Numbered from the stretch's first letter, positions 6,350-14,575 are shown. The stretch: 18,123 nt of DNA from Deltaproteobacteria bacterium (GCA_024280875.1 JAJRPH010000231.1:1-18123), one strand, 5' to 3'. Translations and numbers: made by a program. The notes: generated from the sequence alone by a model not told the origin.

Positions 6350-7930
6350 TCAGATGTCTGCATGTTGCTCTATCCCGGATGAATCTTTCAAAATTAATGA
6401 ATTTCCGGTCATCTCCGCCGGTTTTTCAATACCCATAATCTCTAAGATGGTGGGGGCAATATCCCCTAGCACCCCTTCTTTTAGATGAATATTTTTAATG
6501 TTGCGACTCATCAGAACCAGAGGAACCGGATTTAATGTGTGCGCTGTAAACGGCTTATTGTTTTCATTTTTCATTTTTTCAGCATTGCCGTGATCTGCCG
6601 TGATCAACACCGTGCCGTTTTTTTCAAGAACAGCTGAAACCACTTTTTCCGTGCACTGGTCCACAACCTCACAGGCTTTAACCGCTGCTTCAATAATCCC
6701 TGTATGGCCGACCATATCAAGATTGGCAAAGTTGAGCACGATCATCTGATATTTTTCAGACCGGATAAACGATATTGTTTTGTCAGCCACCGCATAGGCA
6801 CTCATTTCCGGTTTCTGATCATAGGTGGTCACCTCCCGGGGAGATGGCACCAGGTAACGGTCTTCATGGGGAAACGGTTTTTCCGCACCGCCGTTAAAAA
6901 AATACGTGACATGGGCGTATTTTTCCGTTTCCGCGATCCTCAATTGATTCAACCCATGCGCACTGACTACTTCACCGAGAACCTTTTCCAGATGAACCGG
7001 CGGAAAGGCAACAGGCAGAGTAAATATTTCATCATAAAGCGCCATGCACACAAAATCGCATAAATCGATGGTTTTTTCTTTTTTAAAATGGCTAAAACCG
7101 GGTTCCGTAAACGCCCGGGTTATCTGACGGGCACGGTCCGGCCGAAAATTAAAAAAGATAATCCCGTCATTATCAGACACCATTCTCACGGGTTTTCCGT
7201 TATCTTTGACCATCAGCACGGGTTTGACGAATTCATCGGTTTCACCCCGCGCATACGCATGTAAAACTGCTGCCACCGGGTCCGGTTCTTTGACTCCTTC
7301 CCCAAGAGTATAGAGCCGGTAGGCTTTTTCCGTGCGGTCCCATCGGGTATCTCGGTCCATGGCGTAATAACGGCCGCAGATACTTGCAATCCTTCCGGTT
7401 TTTTGGGAATCCAAATACGCTTGCAACGATTTTATGTACTTAACGCCGCTGTCCGGCGGGGTGTCACGGCCGTCTAAAATAGCATGAATATAAATTTTTC
7501 TGATTCCCTTTTGTGCCGCCATCTCAATGAGCACCAACAGGTGGGCCAGCTGACTGTGAACCCCGCCGTCGGAAACCAGTCCCATTAAGTGCAAGGCGGA
7601 TCCTTTTTCTTTTACTTTTGACATTACCGCACTGAATGCTTCATTGTCAAAAAAAGTCCGGTCCTGTATTGCCATATCAATCCGCAGCAGGCCCTGGTAC
7701 ACGATCCGGCCGGCACCGATATTCATATGGCCGACTTCGGAGTTGCCCATGATGCCCGTCGGCAGGCCGACAGCCTTGCCGGAACACTGCAGCCGGGTAT
7801 TGGGATAATTTCTTATAATACTGTCTAAAAAAGGGGTTTTTGCCATGGCAACGGCATTATCCTTTCCGTTTGACGCGGAAATCCCCCAACCGTCTAAAAT
7901 CATCAATACGCAAGGCCCGTTTTCTTTCAT
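6350..7930 (-). CDS. gpmI: 2,3-bisphosphoglycerate-independent phosphoglycerate mutase
   Basis: This gene encodes 526 residues, full length for the family. The enzyme interconverts 3- and 2-phosphoglycerate in the cytoplasm for glycolysis and gluconeogenesis, using two metal ions (usually Mn2+) and a phosphoserine intermediate. The alkaline-phosphatase-like core is visible. ILDGWG near residue 11 carries the metal-binding D13. GNSEVGHMNIGAGR at 62-75 carries the catalytic S64. AILDGRDTPPDSG lies in the transferase domain and TADHGNAEKM near the C terminus provides metal ligands. The ATG at 7930 shares one base with the rsfS stop (TGATG), which suggests translational coupling. An in-frame GTG directly before it is an alternative start. 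It is the last gene of the rplU-to-gpmI block. Confidence 0.97.
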   Translation of the reverse strand: MKENGPCVLMILDGWGISASNGKDNAVAMAKTPFLDSIIRNYPNTRLQCSGKAVGLPTGIMGNSEVGHMNIGAGRIVYQGLLRIDMAIQDRTFFDNEAFSAVMSKVKEKGSALHLMGLVSDGGVHSQLAHLLVLIEMAAQKGIRKIYIHAILDGRDTPPDSGVKYIKSLQAYLDSQKTGRIASICGRYYAMDRDTRWDRTEKAYRLYTLGEGVKEPDPVAAVLHAYARGETDEFVKPVLMVKDNGKPVRMVSDNDGIIFFNFRPDRARQITRAFTEPGFSHFKKEKTIDLCDFVCMALYDEIFTLPVAFPPVHLEKVLGEVVSAHGLNQLRIAETEKYAHVTYFFNGGAEKPFPHEDRYLVPSPREVTTYDQKPEMSAYAVADKTISFIRSEKYQMIVLNFANLDMVGHTGIIEAAVKACEVVDQCTEKVVSAVLEKNGTVLITADHGNAEKMKNENNKPFTAHTLNPVPLVLMSRNIKNIHLKEGVLGDIAPTILEIMGIEKPAEMTGNSLILKDSSGIEQHADI

Positions 7931-8349
7931 CACGATTCGGCCGCTCCGCTGTTTTCATCCATTTCAGAGATATCAACATAATCTTCAATGGCGATCCGTG
8001 CAGCATTCACCCAGAAGCCCTCCAGATCATAAAACTCCCGAACCGGCTCCAGAAAGACATGAATCAGTATGTGGCCGTAGTCCATCAGGACCCAATGCCC
8101 CTCTTTCAGACCTTCAATACTGATGGGTGCGATACCGTTTTTTTTCAAATCCTCTTTTATATGTTCAGCGATGGCGGAAACCTGCCGGTTTGATTTACCG
8201 GAACAAAGCAGAAAGACATCCGTAAAAGATGTCTGTGCCCTGAGATCCAGAAGGACAAGATCCCTCGCTTTTCTGCCCAGCGCGGCTTTAATAAAATATT
8301 TAATCGATGGATCTAATTCGGTCGTCGGATCGAACTCGTCGGGGGTCAT
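7930..8349 (-). CDS. rsfS: Ribosomal silencing factor RsfS (Iojap/DUF143)
   Basis: This gene encodes 139 residues. RsfS binds ribosomal protein L14 on the large subunit and blocks subunit joining when nutrients are scarce. The family core is present: FTDVFLLCSGKSNRQVSAIA at residues 42-61, then EGHWVLMDYG (83-92) and HVFLEPVREFYDLEGFW (97-113). Residues 127-139 form a short acidic tail. The start overlaps the nadD stop as ATGA, and the stop overlaps the gpmI start, so it is tightly coupled on both sides. The nadD-rsfS pairing is common in bacteria. Confidence 0.95.
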   Translation of the reverse strand: MTPDEFDPTTELDPSIKYFIKAALGRKARDLVLLDLRAQTSFTDVFLLCSGKSNRQVSAIAEHIKEDLKKNGIAPISIEGLKEGHWVLMDYGHILIHVFLEPVREFYDLEGFWVNAARIAIEDYVDISEMDENSGAAES

Positions 8350-9014
8350 AAATAAAGTCCTTTTTTGTGAATATATTTTTCAACGGTTTCCGGAACCATG
8401 CTTTTTATTGAAACGCCCTGCCGGATAAAATTTCGTATTATGGTCGATGAAATGTCCACCGGGGTCACATGACTCAAATGCACCGATTGCTTTGCCGGGT
8501 GGACAAAACAGGATTCCTGCGGTATAAATTCATATCCCGAATCCACATGAACATGAATATATTTTTCCAGTTCAACGGATGGCGTTGCGCTTTGTTTTGT
8601 GTTTTGTGCCGGGCGCGTCATGACAATCAACGGGATCAGGTCAAGGAGTTTTTGAAAGGATTTCCAGGTATCAATTTCTAAAAACGCATCCATTCCCACA
8701 ATTAAAAAGCAGGGCGTTGATACGGGAAGATTGTTTTTGAAATATCTAACGGTATCAATGGCGTATGAAGGACCCTGGCGATGGATTTCCACATCTGACA
8801 CCATAAACCCCTTACCAGGCGGCATTGCATCCATTATCATCTGAAACCGGTCTTTTGCATCCGCCAGATCGTCCATCCCCTTATGCGGCGGAATAGCGGA
8901 AGGAATAAAATATATCTTTTCCAGGTTAAACTCCGCCTTAACCTCTTCCGCCACTTTTCGATGACCGGTATGTATCGGATTAAATGTCCCGCCAAAAAGA
9001 CCGATGCCGTTCAA
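8346..9014 (-). CDS. nadD: Nicotinate-nucleotide adenylyltransferase (TTG start)
   Basis: This gene encodes 222 residues, normal family length. The enzyme transfers AMP from ATP to nicotinate mononucleotide to make deamido-NAD, a late step of NAD synthesis in the cytosol. The nucleotidyltransferase signature GGTFNPIHTGH is at residues 8-18, and the second motif ISSTIIR at 188-194. PPHKG near 42-46 and DTWKSF near 115-120 are also typical. The start is TTG at 9014, because the family pattern begins right there and no ATG or GTG in frame precedes the motif. AGAGGA lies upstream but across a run of eight T, giving unusually long spacing. An 80-base A/T-rich gap separates it from proB. Confidence 0.95.
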   Translation of the reverse strand: MNGIGLFGGTFNPIHTGHRKVAEEVKAEFNLEKIYFIPSAIPPHKGMDDLADAKDRFQMIMDAMPPGKGFMVSDVEIHRQGPSYAIDTVRYFKNNLPVSTPCFLIVGMDAFLEIDTWKSFQKLLDLIPLIVMTRPAQNTKQSATPSVELEKYIHVHVDSGYEFIPQESCFVHPAKQSVHLSHVTPVDISSTIIRNFIRQGVSIKSMVPETVEKYIHKKGLYL

Positions 9015-9094
9015 AAAAAACAGTTCCTCTTTTTTTTATTTTATTTTTTTTAAAAAAATAACGCAGCAATAGAAGCAAAGGCAATGTTCTTTAG
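9015..9094. other. A/T-tract spacer between proB and nadD
   Basis: This spacer has long T and A runs (about 9029-9059), including TTTTTTTT followed by AAAAAAA. No gene is present. In many related genomes proA sits at this point. On the minus strand the runs could help end or pause transcription, but I cannot draw a good GC stem before them. Confidence 0.5.
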
Positions 9095-10237
9095 CTATAA
9101 ACGACAATCCTTTAATACCGTAAGGTTATCCCGATGGATCACCTCATCACACAGTTTCTCCCCCAGATATTCATGAATCTGATCTGTTTTGCACCCCATG
9201 ATTTTCCGGATATCTGAAGAACTGTAATTGACCAGCCCGATGGCAATACGCGAATTGCTTTCGCCGCTTAGCGCAACTGCATCACCCACCTCAAAATCAC
9301 CTTCAACGGCAATTACTCCTCCGGGAAGAAGGCTTTTTCCCCGTTTTAATATCGCCAGAACCGCTCCCGTATCAATCCGGATGGTACCTTTGGATTTGAT
9401 ATTATAACCAATCCAGCATTTCCGGCTGGAAAGTTTTTCCTTGGTCGGAATAAAAAACGTACCATAATTCTCGCCGGAAAACAATTTTATCAGAATATCG
9501 GCTTTCAGGCCGTTGGCAATGGCCATGGGAATTCCGGTATTGGTAACTTTTGCCGCAGCCCGTACTTTACTCAACATCCCGCCGGTACCCAGGGTGCCCG
9601 GAATATCGCCGGCAACCTGCTCTATGCTGTCATCAATGGTTTCAACTTCGGAAATCAGCTCCACATCCGTTTGTTTTCTCGGATCACCGGTATACAATCC
9701 ATTGATATCCGTTAAATTAATCAGAAGATCCGCATTCATCAAAAGCGAGATCATGGCGGACAGGTTGTCGTTATCACCAAATTTAATCTCGTCCACCACC
9801 ACGGTGTCGTTTTCATTGATGATCGGAATAATTTTCCAGGACAAGAGTGTATTTAATGTGTTTCGGGCATTTAAATACCGGTCCCGGCTGGTGGTCAAGT
9901 CATCTCCGGTCAGCAGTATCTGGGCAACCTTGATATCGTAAACATCAAAGGCTTTTTCATATTCGAACATCAAACCGGGCTGACCGACTGCCGCCATGGC
10001 CTGCCGCTTGGGAATTTCATCCGGTCGTTTTGCCAGACCGATCTTTTTCTGACCCGAAGCCATCGCACCCGATGAAACAAGAATCACTTCAAGCCCCTTT
10101 TCCATCAATTGACTAATCTGTCTGGACAAGTCATAAATTACCGGAAGGTTCAACCCCTGATCTGCGGTCAGCACATTACTGCCGACTTTGACCACCAGTC
10201 GTTTTACCTGATTGAAACATTGTTTCCGGTTAATCAT
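9095..10237 (-). CDS. proB: Glutamate 5-kinase with C-terminal PUA domain
   Basis: This gene encodes 380 residues. The enzyme phosphorylates glutamate to gamma-glutamyl phosphate, the first step of proline synthesis in the cytoplasm. The amino-acid-kinase fold spans about 10-265. VVKVGS at 15-20 holds the phosphate-binding lysine, SSGA is at 55-58, NEND at 141-144, FGDNDNLSA at 153-161 and GTGGM at 217-221. A PUA domain occupies about 280-370, as in the long form of ProB. It is preceded by a 124-base gap after obgE and has only a weak ribosome-binding site (GGGA). The partner gene proA is not next to it in this window, so the unstable product must meet a ProA encoded elsewhere, if one exists. 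Confidence 0.97.
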   Translation of the reverse strand: MINRKQCFNQVKRLVVKVGSNVLTADQGLNLPVIYDLSRQISQLMEKGLEVILVSSGAMASGQKKIGLAKRPDEIPKRQAMAAVGQPGLMFEYEKAFDVYDIKVAQILLTGDDLTTSRDRYLNARNTLNTLLSWKIIPIINENDTVVVDEIKFGDNDNLSAMISLLMNADLLINLTDINGLYTGDPRKQTDVELISEVETIDDSIEQVAGDIPGTLGTGGMLSKVRAAAKVTNTGIPMAIANGLKADILIKLFSGENYGTFFIPTKEKLSSRKCWIGYNIKSKGTIRIDTGAVLAILKRGKSLLPGGVIAVEGDFEVGDAVALSGESNSRIAIGLVNYSSSDIRKIMGCKTDQIHEYLGEKLCDEVIHRDNLTVLKDCRL

Positions 10238-10345
10238 GATGATCCCGTAAAAAGCTTTTCATGGTGATGAATCGCCACTGTATCAACAAACAACTTATCG
10301 ATCATTTCAAATTTTTATGAATGAGTTATTTGGAAGTCAGAGTTT

Positions 10346-10363
10346 GACGGCAAAGAAGCCGTC
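10346..10363 (-). other. Perfect 6 bp hairpin at the obgE stop codon
   Basis: GACGGC (10346-10351) and GCCGTC (10358-10363) pair around a 6-base loop and overlap the obgE stop codon. No T tract follows on the minus strand, so it is not a canonical terminator. It may pause transcription or define an mRNA end between obgE and proB. Confidence 0.45.
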
Positions 10364-11372
10364 AATCATCATCCGAATCCGGCCGATTAATAATATGATT
10401 TAATGCGCCGACCAGCTCATCAACGCCGCTGCCGGTAATGGCGGAAATTTCATATATTTGCTTGTTGTCTACAGCGTTCCGGAAGGCGGCGGCCGATTTA
10501 TCTGTTTCCGGCATATCCATTTTATTTAACACAACAATCTGGTGCTTTTCAACAAGCTTGCTGCTGAATCCCGCAAGTTCGTGATTGATGGCATTATATG
10601 ACTGTAATGGTTCCTCCGGATCAATGGTTGTACAATCAATCAAGTGAAGCAGAATCCGGTTTCGTTCTATATGCCGCAAAAATTTAATGCCCAGTCCGGT
10701 GCCTTCATGGGCGCCTTTAATCAACCCGGGGGTATCTGCCACAGCAAAAGGCTCTCCCCAGGGTGGAAACACAACACCAAGATTGGGAGTAAGGGTGGTA
10801 AAAGGATAATCTGCGACTTTTGGACGTGCGGAGGAAATCCGGCTGATAAGAGTGGATTTGCCGGCATTCGGAAACCCGATAATTCCGACATCGGCAAGAA
10901 GCTTTAAGTCCAGCTTTAAATTAAAGGCTTCACCGGGTAATCCGGGCTGAGCATACCGGGGGACACGATTGGAGGAGGTGCTAAACCGCCTGTTTCCTTT
11001 GCCCCCAAGTCCGGCTTTTGCAATAACAAAGGACTCGCCATCAACAAGACAGTCTTTGATGACGTCACCGGTATCCGAGTTGACGATCAATGTACCCGGC
11101 GGCACTTCTATGATCAGGTCTGCGCCTTTTTTACCGGACTTTTGCGAGCCTTGACCATAGCCACCGTTTTTGGCCTTGAAAATTGTTTTGTGGCGGAATT
11201 GATACAGCGTTCTTCTGCGGGTGGTTGTGAGAATTATCACATCCCCGCCATTCCCTCCGTCACCGCCGTCAGGGCCGCCTTTCGGGATATATTTTTCCCG
11301 TCGGAAGCTTACACATCCCCGGCCACCGTCACCGGCTTTGACATAAATCGACGCTTCGTCAATTAATTTCAC
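10362..11372 (-). CDS. obgE: Obg-family GTPase (CgtA), GTG start
   Basis: This gene encodes 336 residues. Obg is a GTPase that binds the 50S ribosomal subunit and links its assembly to stress signalling. The glycine-rich Obg domain covers 1-158, with the GGPDGGDGGNGG pattern at 32-43. The GTPase domain shows GFPNAGKS (166-173), DTPG (213-216), NKMD (283-286) and SAITG (310-314). There is a short acidic tail. The start is GTG at 11372 and overlaps the rpmA stop as GTGA, a four-base overlap that indicates translational coupling. The rplU-rpmA-obgE order is one of the most conserved in bacteria. Confidence 0.98.
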   Translation of the reverse strand: MKLIDEASIYVKAGDGGRGCVSFRREKYIPKGGPDGGDGGNGGDVIILTTTRRRTLYQFRHKTIFKAKNGGYGQGSQKSGKKGADLIIEVPPGTLIVNSDTGDVIKDCLVDGESFVIAKAGLGGKGNRRFSTSSNRVPRYAQPGLPGEAFNLKLDLKLLADVGIIGFPNAGKSTLISRISSARPKVADYPFTTLTPNLGVVFPPWGEPFAVADTPGLIKGAHEGTGLGIKFLRHIERNRILLHLIDCTTIDPEEPLQSYNAINHELAGFSSKLVEKHQIVVLNKMDMPETDKSAAAFRNAVDNKQIYEISAITGSGVDELVGALNHIINRPDSDDD

Positions 11373-11623
11373 TCGGAATAAACACTGACCTTTTTCCGGG
11401 AACGACCCAGCCGTTCATAGGTAACTACGCCATCAAGCTTTGAAAACAAGGTATAGTCTTTACCCATTCCGACATTCTGTCCCGGATGAATTTTGGTTCC
11501 AACCTGACGAACCAGAATATTTCCCGCTCTGACCGTCTGGCCACCATATTTTTTAATGCCGCGCCGTTGGGCATTACTGTCCCGACCATTTCTTGAACTA
11601 CCCGCAGCTTTTTTATGTGACAT
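11369..11623 (-). CDS. rpmA: 50S ribosomal protein L27
   Basis: This gene encodes 84 residues. L27 lies near the peptidyl-transferase centre, and its N-terminal tail reaches towards the tRNA ends. The family signature HKKAAGSSRNGRDS at residues 3-16 is intact and begins next to the initiator, so no leader peptide of the firmicute kind is present. AAGGAG stands about eight bases before the ATG. It lies 58 bases after rplU and overlaps obgE. Confidence 0.98.
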   Translation of the reverse strand: MSHKKAAGSSRNGRDSNAQRRGIKKYGGQTVRAGNILVRQVGTKIHPGQNVGMGKDYTLFSKLDGVVTYERLGRSRKKVSVYSE

Positions 11624-11641
11624 GGTTTTTTCTCCTTATAT

Positions 11642-11661
11642 AATCTGATTTTTTACAGATT
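11642..11661 (-). other. Small hairpin between rplU and rpmA
   Basis: AATCTG (11642-11647) and CAGATT (11656-11661) pair around an 8-base loop in the 58-base gap. The rpmA ribosome-binding site lies a few bases downstream on the transcript. It may tune the ratio of L21 to L27, but no regulator site is recognisable. Confidence 0.35.
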
Positions 11662-11681
11662 CAGAAATTATACTTATAAAA

Positions 11682-11993
11682 TTACGCGCTAATGCTATCG
11701 ATCTTAACTGCCGTGTAAGGCTGCCGATGGCCTTGGGTCCGTCGATACCGTTTGCGACGTTTGTATTTGAACACGATAATTTTCTTGCTTTTGCCCTGCT
11801 CAACGATTTGAGCATTTACGGATGCACTTTCAAGCACCGGCTGTCCAATGGTTAACGCTTCACCGTCCACGACCAGCAGTACCTTGTCAAAGGTAAGACT
11901 ATCGCCGACATTGCCGTCAACCTTTTCAATCCGTAATACATCACCTTCTTCGACTTTATACTGTTTTCCACCAGCTGCAACTACAGCATACAT
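11682..11993 (-). CDS. rplU: 50S ribosomal protein L21
   Basis: This gene encodes 103 residues, typical length. L21 binds 23S rRNA in the large subunit. The start MYAVVAAGGKQYKV, the central GDSLTFDKVLLV and the basic FKYKRRKRYRRTQGHRQPYT near 75-94 are the family hallmarks. ATG 11993 is chosen because the family begins there and GGAGG lies eight bases upstream. An in-frame ATG at 12008 would put the ribosome-binding site inside the gene. It is the first gene of the block transcribed from the promoter at 12043-12070. Confidence 0.98.
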   Translation of the reverse strand: MYAVVAAGGKQYKVEEGDVLRIEKVDGNVGDSLTFDKVLLVVDGEALTIGQPVLESASVNAQIVEQGKSKKIIVFKYKRRKRYRRTQGHRQPYTAVKIDSISA

Positions 11994-12042
11994 TTTTATT
12001 TCCTCCATTTACAACTTAATATAGCTTTTAATAAACCCGAAA

Positions 12043-12070
12043 AGTATAGTTTTATTTCCTGTTTTGTCAA
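12043..12070 (-). promoter_or_regulatory. Promoter of the rplU-rpmA-obgE block
   Basis: On the minus strand TTGACA (12065-12070) is a perfect -35, and TATACT (12043-12048) is a near-perfect -10 with a 16-base spacer. The ATG of rplU is about 50 bases from the -10. This fits a strong housekeeping promoter placed directly after the dsr terminators. Confidence 0.75.
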
Positions 12071-12128
12071 TAAAAATATAATAAATATCCCAAAATACCG
12101 TTTACCGGAAAATAGATCCAAAAACAAG

Positions 12129-12154
12129 ATCCACGAAAAAACATTTTCGTGGAT
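12129..12154 (-). terminator. Second stem-loop downstream of dsrP (tandem terminator)
   Basis: ATCCACGAAAA (12129-12139) and TTTTCGTGGAT (12144-12154) form a perfect 11 bp stem with a 4-base loop. On the minus strand it is followed by CTTGTTTTTGG, a broken T run. It lies about 20 bases past the main terminator and probably acts as a back-up, or stabilises the mRNA 3' end. Confidence 0.55.
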
Positions 12155-12166
12155 GCCGATACCATT

Positions 12167-12202
12167 AAAAAAAGGGGCATTCTTAAAGAATGTCCCCTTT
12201 TT
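12167..12202 (-). terminator. Rho-independent terminator of the dsr operon
   Basis: GGGGCATTCTT (12174-12184) pairs with AAGAATGTCCCC (12186-12197), with one bulged base. On the minus strand the stem is followed by seven T. The dsrP stop codon is 20 bases away. A and T runs flank both sides, so it could work in either direction. Confidence 0.9.
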
Positions 12203-12221
12203 GAATTCTATTTTTGAAGGC

Positions 12222-13379
12222 TTATGCAGCCAGTTCGTCTTTAACCCCGACAAATACTTTGTAAAGCATGGTCAGGATCAGAAAACCGGTTGCATAAACA
12301 GCGATCCCAATCATGACTTCGGCAAATGTCGGAAAATACTCATTTACTTCATGCAGCGGGTTGGGAACAAATCCGCCGGCGACCATGCCCATTCCTTTGT
12401 CAATCCAGATGCCGATAAATGTAAAAACACAGGCTACCGCAAGGACGGATTCATTCTGACGGGCTTTCGGTATCAGCAGCAAAATGATTCCCGAGACAAT
12501 CAGCACCATGGCGGTCCACATCCAGGGAACGAGGATCCCGTGACCATGGAGACCAAAAAACAGGTACTGCAGATGATCCATATGTTCCGGAATCTGGCTG
12601 TACATGACAACAAACACCTCACATAAAAAGAAGAACATGTTTGCACAGGAACCATATACAACGACTTTTGACAGACTTTGAATCTGTTCCTTGCCCGGAT
12701 CAAAGTTTGTTACCTTGCGAACAATAAGACATAATATAATCAAAAACGCCGGACCGGCAGCAAATGCTGATGCCAGAAAACGGGGGGCAAGAATGGCGGT
12801 CAGCCAGAACCCTCTTCCGGGCAAGCCGCAGTACAAAAACGCGGTCACCGTATGAATACTGATGGCCCAGGGAACTGATAAATATATCAGCGGTTTCAAC
12901 CACTTAGCAGGAGGAACGGAGTTACGTTCCGCTTCCAGCACATTCCAGCCCACAACCAGATTTATCACCAAGTACCCGCTCAGTACGAGCATGTCCCAGA
13001 AGAGCATGGAGTGCGGGGTGGGGTACAACAATACATTCAACACCCGCATGGGCTGTCCCAAGTCCGCAACAATAAAGAGGATACACATAATTACCGATGC
13101 AATGGCCAGAAATTCACCCATGATGGTAATTCTTCCGAATGCCTTGTAATTATGGAGATAATAGGGAATGACAAGCATTACTGCCGAGGCCGCAACCCCG
13201 ACCAGAAAGGTAAACTGAGCAATATAAAATCCCCAGGTCACATCCCGGCTCATCCCGGTGATTCCCAGGCCGAAGTCAAGCTGCTTTAAATAAAAACTAA
13301 ATCCGACAGCGATGATTCCCAGCAGGGCAAACACCCAAATCCAATACGCCTTACTTCCTTTTAAAGCCTTTTCTAGCAT
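12222..13379 (-). CDS. dsrP: DsrP, NrfD-family integral membrane subunit of the DsrMKJOP complex
   Basis: This gene encodes 385 residues. DsrP is the quinone-interacting membrane subunit that pairs with DsrO. Related NrfD/HybB-type proteins have about ten transmembrane helices, and strongly hydrophobic segments recur through this sequence, for example around WIWVFALLGIIAVGF near residue 13. No haem-binding CxxCH is present, as expected. ATG 13379 is chosen because GGTAGGTGG lies just before it; a GTG two codons earlier would place that motif within the coding start. It follows dsrO with an 11-base gap, and a strong terminator follows its stop. It is the last gene of the operon. Confidence 0.95.
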   Translation of the reverse strand: MLEKALKGSKAYWIWVFALLGIIAVGFSFYLKQLDFGLGITGMSRDVTWGFYIAQFTFLVGVAASAVMLVIPYYLHNYKAFGRITIMGEFLAIASVIMCILFIVADLGQPMRVLNVLLYPTPHSMLFWDMLVLSGYLVINLVVGWNVLEAERNSVPPAKWLKPLIYLSVPWAISIHTVTAFLYCGLPGRGFWLTAILAPRFLASAFAAGPAFLIILCLIVRKVTNFDPGKEQIQSLSKVVVYGSCANMFFFLCEVFVVMYSQIPEHMDHLQYLFFGLHGHGILVPWMWTAMVLIVSGIILLLIPKARQNESVLAVACVFTFIGIWIDKGMGMVAGGFVPNPLHEVNEYFPTFAEVMIGIAVYATGFLILTMLYKVFVGVKDELAA

Positions 13380-13390
13380 AACCACCTACC

Positions 13391-14188
13391 TTATACTATG
13401 TAATATACCGATGGGTTGGTACCCAGGTTTTGTTTACGCCGAATGGCATAGTTTTCTTTCAGCAACTGCCGGACCTCGGACTGAGGATCACCGAGATCTC
13501 CGAAAACAAGCGCGCCTTTTGAGGCTTCTACGCAGGCCGGTTGTTTTCCAACGGCCAGGCGTTCGGCACAGAAATTACATTTTTCAACCACACCTTTCAT
13601 GCGTGTGGGAAATTCTTTATTTTCATGGGCAATGGCGCTCCGGGGATCTTCAAAATTAAAACTTCTTGATCCGTAAGGGCAGGCGGCCATGCAAAAACGG
13701 CAACCAATACACCGGTGAAAATCCATCATAACAATGCCGTCTTCCCGTTGAAAAGTCGCCTGGGTCGGACATGCCTGAACACAGGGCGGGTTTGCACAAT
13801 GATTACATAATACCGGAATCGGGAGCTCTTTTAATCGTTCGACAAGAAACTCATCCGTCTTTCCTGGAAAAACATGATTATAATGCGCTTCCCAGATCCA
13901 TTTAATTTCATGTTTTTTGTTTTCAAGCTCCGGGATATTGTGCGCTTCACGACAGGCTTTTTCCATTTTATGGCAAATCCTGCCGCTCAGTTTCTTCGTA
14001 TCAACAACCATCCCCCACCGTTTTGCGGTCAGGGCGTTTGCTGTTTTTTTATACGTTGCTTCAGCCGAAGCCTGGCCGGAAGATGCAATCACGTCTTCTG
14101 ATGTCAGCCCATCCAGCAGGGACAAAGATCCCAGTCCCAGAACAGATACCCCGGCGAATTTTAAGAAGCTTCTTCTGTTATTCTCCAT
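13391..14188 (-). CDS. dsrO: DsrO, periplasmic iron-sulfur subunit with Tat signal
   Basis: This gene encodes 265 residues. It is a ferredoxin-like subunit exported by the Tat path, and it carries electrons between DsrJ and DsrP outside the cytoplasmic membrane. A twin-arginine motif RRSFLK at residues 5-10 is followed by a hydrophobic stretch. FeS ligands are C128, C131, C136, C140; C160, C163, C166, C170; and C204, C207, C219. The last motif ends CVEAS, with S223 where a four-cluster relative has cysteine. The first motif is also reduced to C72 and C79. Loss of both halves of one site fits about three clusters. The ATG overlaps the dsrJ stop by one base (TGATG), with GGAG eight bases upstream. 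The C terminus SVYYIV matches my recollection of DsrO in sulfate reducers. Confidence 0.95.
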   Translation of the reverse strand: MENNRRSFLKFAGVSVLGLGSLSLLDGLTSEDVIASSGQASAEATYKKTANALTAKRWGMVVDTKKLSGRICHKMEKACREAHNIPELENKKHEIKWIWEAHYNHVFPGKTDEFLVERLKELPIPVLCNHCANPPCVQACPTQATFQREDGIVMMDFHRCIGCRFCMAACPYGSRSFNFEDPRSAIAHENKEFPTRMKGVVEKCNFCAERLAVGKQPACVEASKGALVFGDLGDPQSEVRQLLKENYAIRRKQNLGTNPSVYYIV

Positions 14189-14571
14189 CACTTCTTCTCC
14201 TTCGGGTATTTATGACAATCCCAGCAGTATGGATCAACCGATGCATATTCGTGACATTTGTCACAAAACTCGGCTTTATTTGAATGACATTCCATGCAGG
14301 TGTTGGAAAGACTTGCCATATATTCCTTACCATCTATTTCATAAACACGCTCGGCATCACGAACCGTTCGATCCCGCCAGCCGTCTAACAGGTGCATATG
14401 CTCTTTTCGCATATAATCGGTATCCCGGACACAATGTTTGGCTTTTTCCGCCTTGTCCGACAACTTTGGCTCCGGCGCGGATGATACAGCGCCGTGGTTG
14501 TACCAGAAAGGAAACGTAAACACCGCAAAAAAGATGATCAGCCCGATGATGATTTTCGGTTTATCATTCAT
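14188..14571 (-). CDS. dsrJ: DsrJ, membrane-anchored triheme cytochrome c
   Basis: This gene encodes 127 residues. A single hydrophobic segment at about 7-23 anchors the protein with its haem domain in the periplasm. Three haem c motifs are present: CMECH (92-96), CDKCH (103-107) and CWDCH (116-120). C47, in the segment KHCVRDTDYM, is likely equivalent to the cysteine reported as an unusual axial haem ligand in DsrJ of Allochromatium. M54, H58 and H60 are further candidate ligands. The start at ATG 14571 is chosen because GGAG lies nearby and the dsrK stop is only four bases away; an upstream TTG in frame would overlap dsrK. Its neighbours confirm the identity. Confidence 0.95.
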   Translation of the reverse strand: MNDKPKIIIGLIIFFAVFTFPFWYNHGAVSSAPEPKLSDKAEKAKHCVRDTDYMRKEHMHLLDGWRDRTVRDAERVYEIDGKEYMASLSNTCMECHSNKAEFCDKCHEYASVDPYCWDCHKYPKEKK

Positions 14572-14575
14572 CAGT

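Noticed and set aside
10346..10363. Rho-independent terminator between obgE and proB
   Set aside because: The stem is perfect but only 6 bp long and has no T tract after it on the minus strand, so it is listed only as a hairpin.
529..11661. The AATCTG...CAGATT hairpins at 529-546 and 11642-11661 as a repeat family
   Set aside because: Only the six-base arms agree, the loops differ in length and sequence, and two occurrences of a short AT-rich stem are expected by chance.
12153..12626. Plus-strand open frames antisense to dsrP, and similar long frames antisense to dsrK and dsrO
   Set aside because: They lack ribosome-binding sites and family motifs and lie opposite well-supported dsr genes, so they are shadows of those genes.
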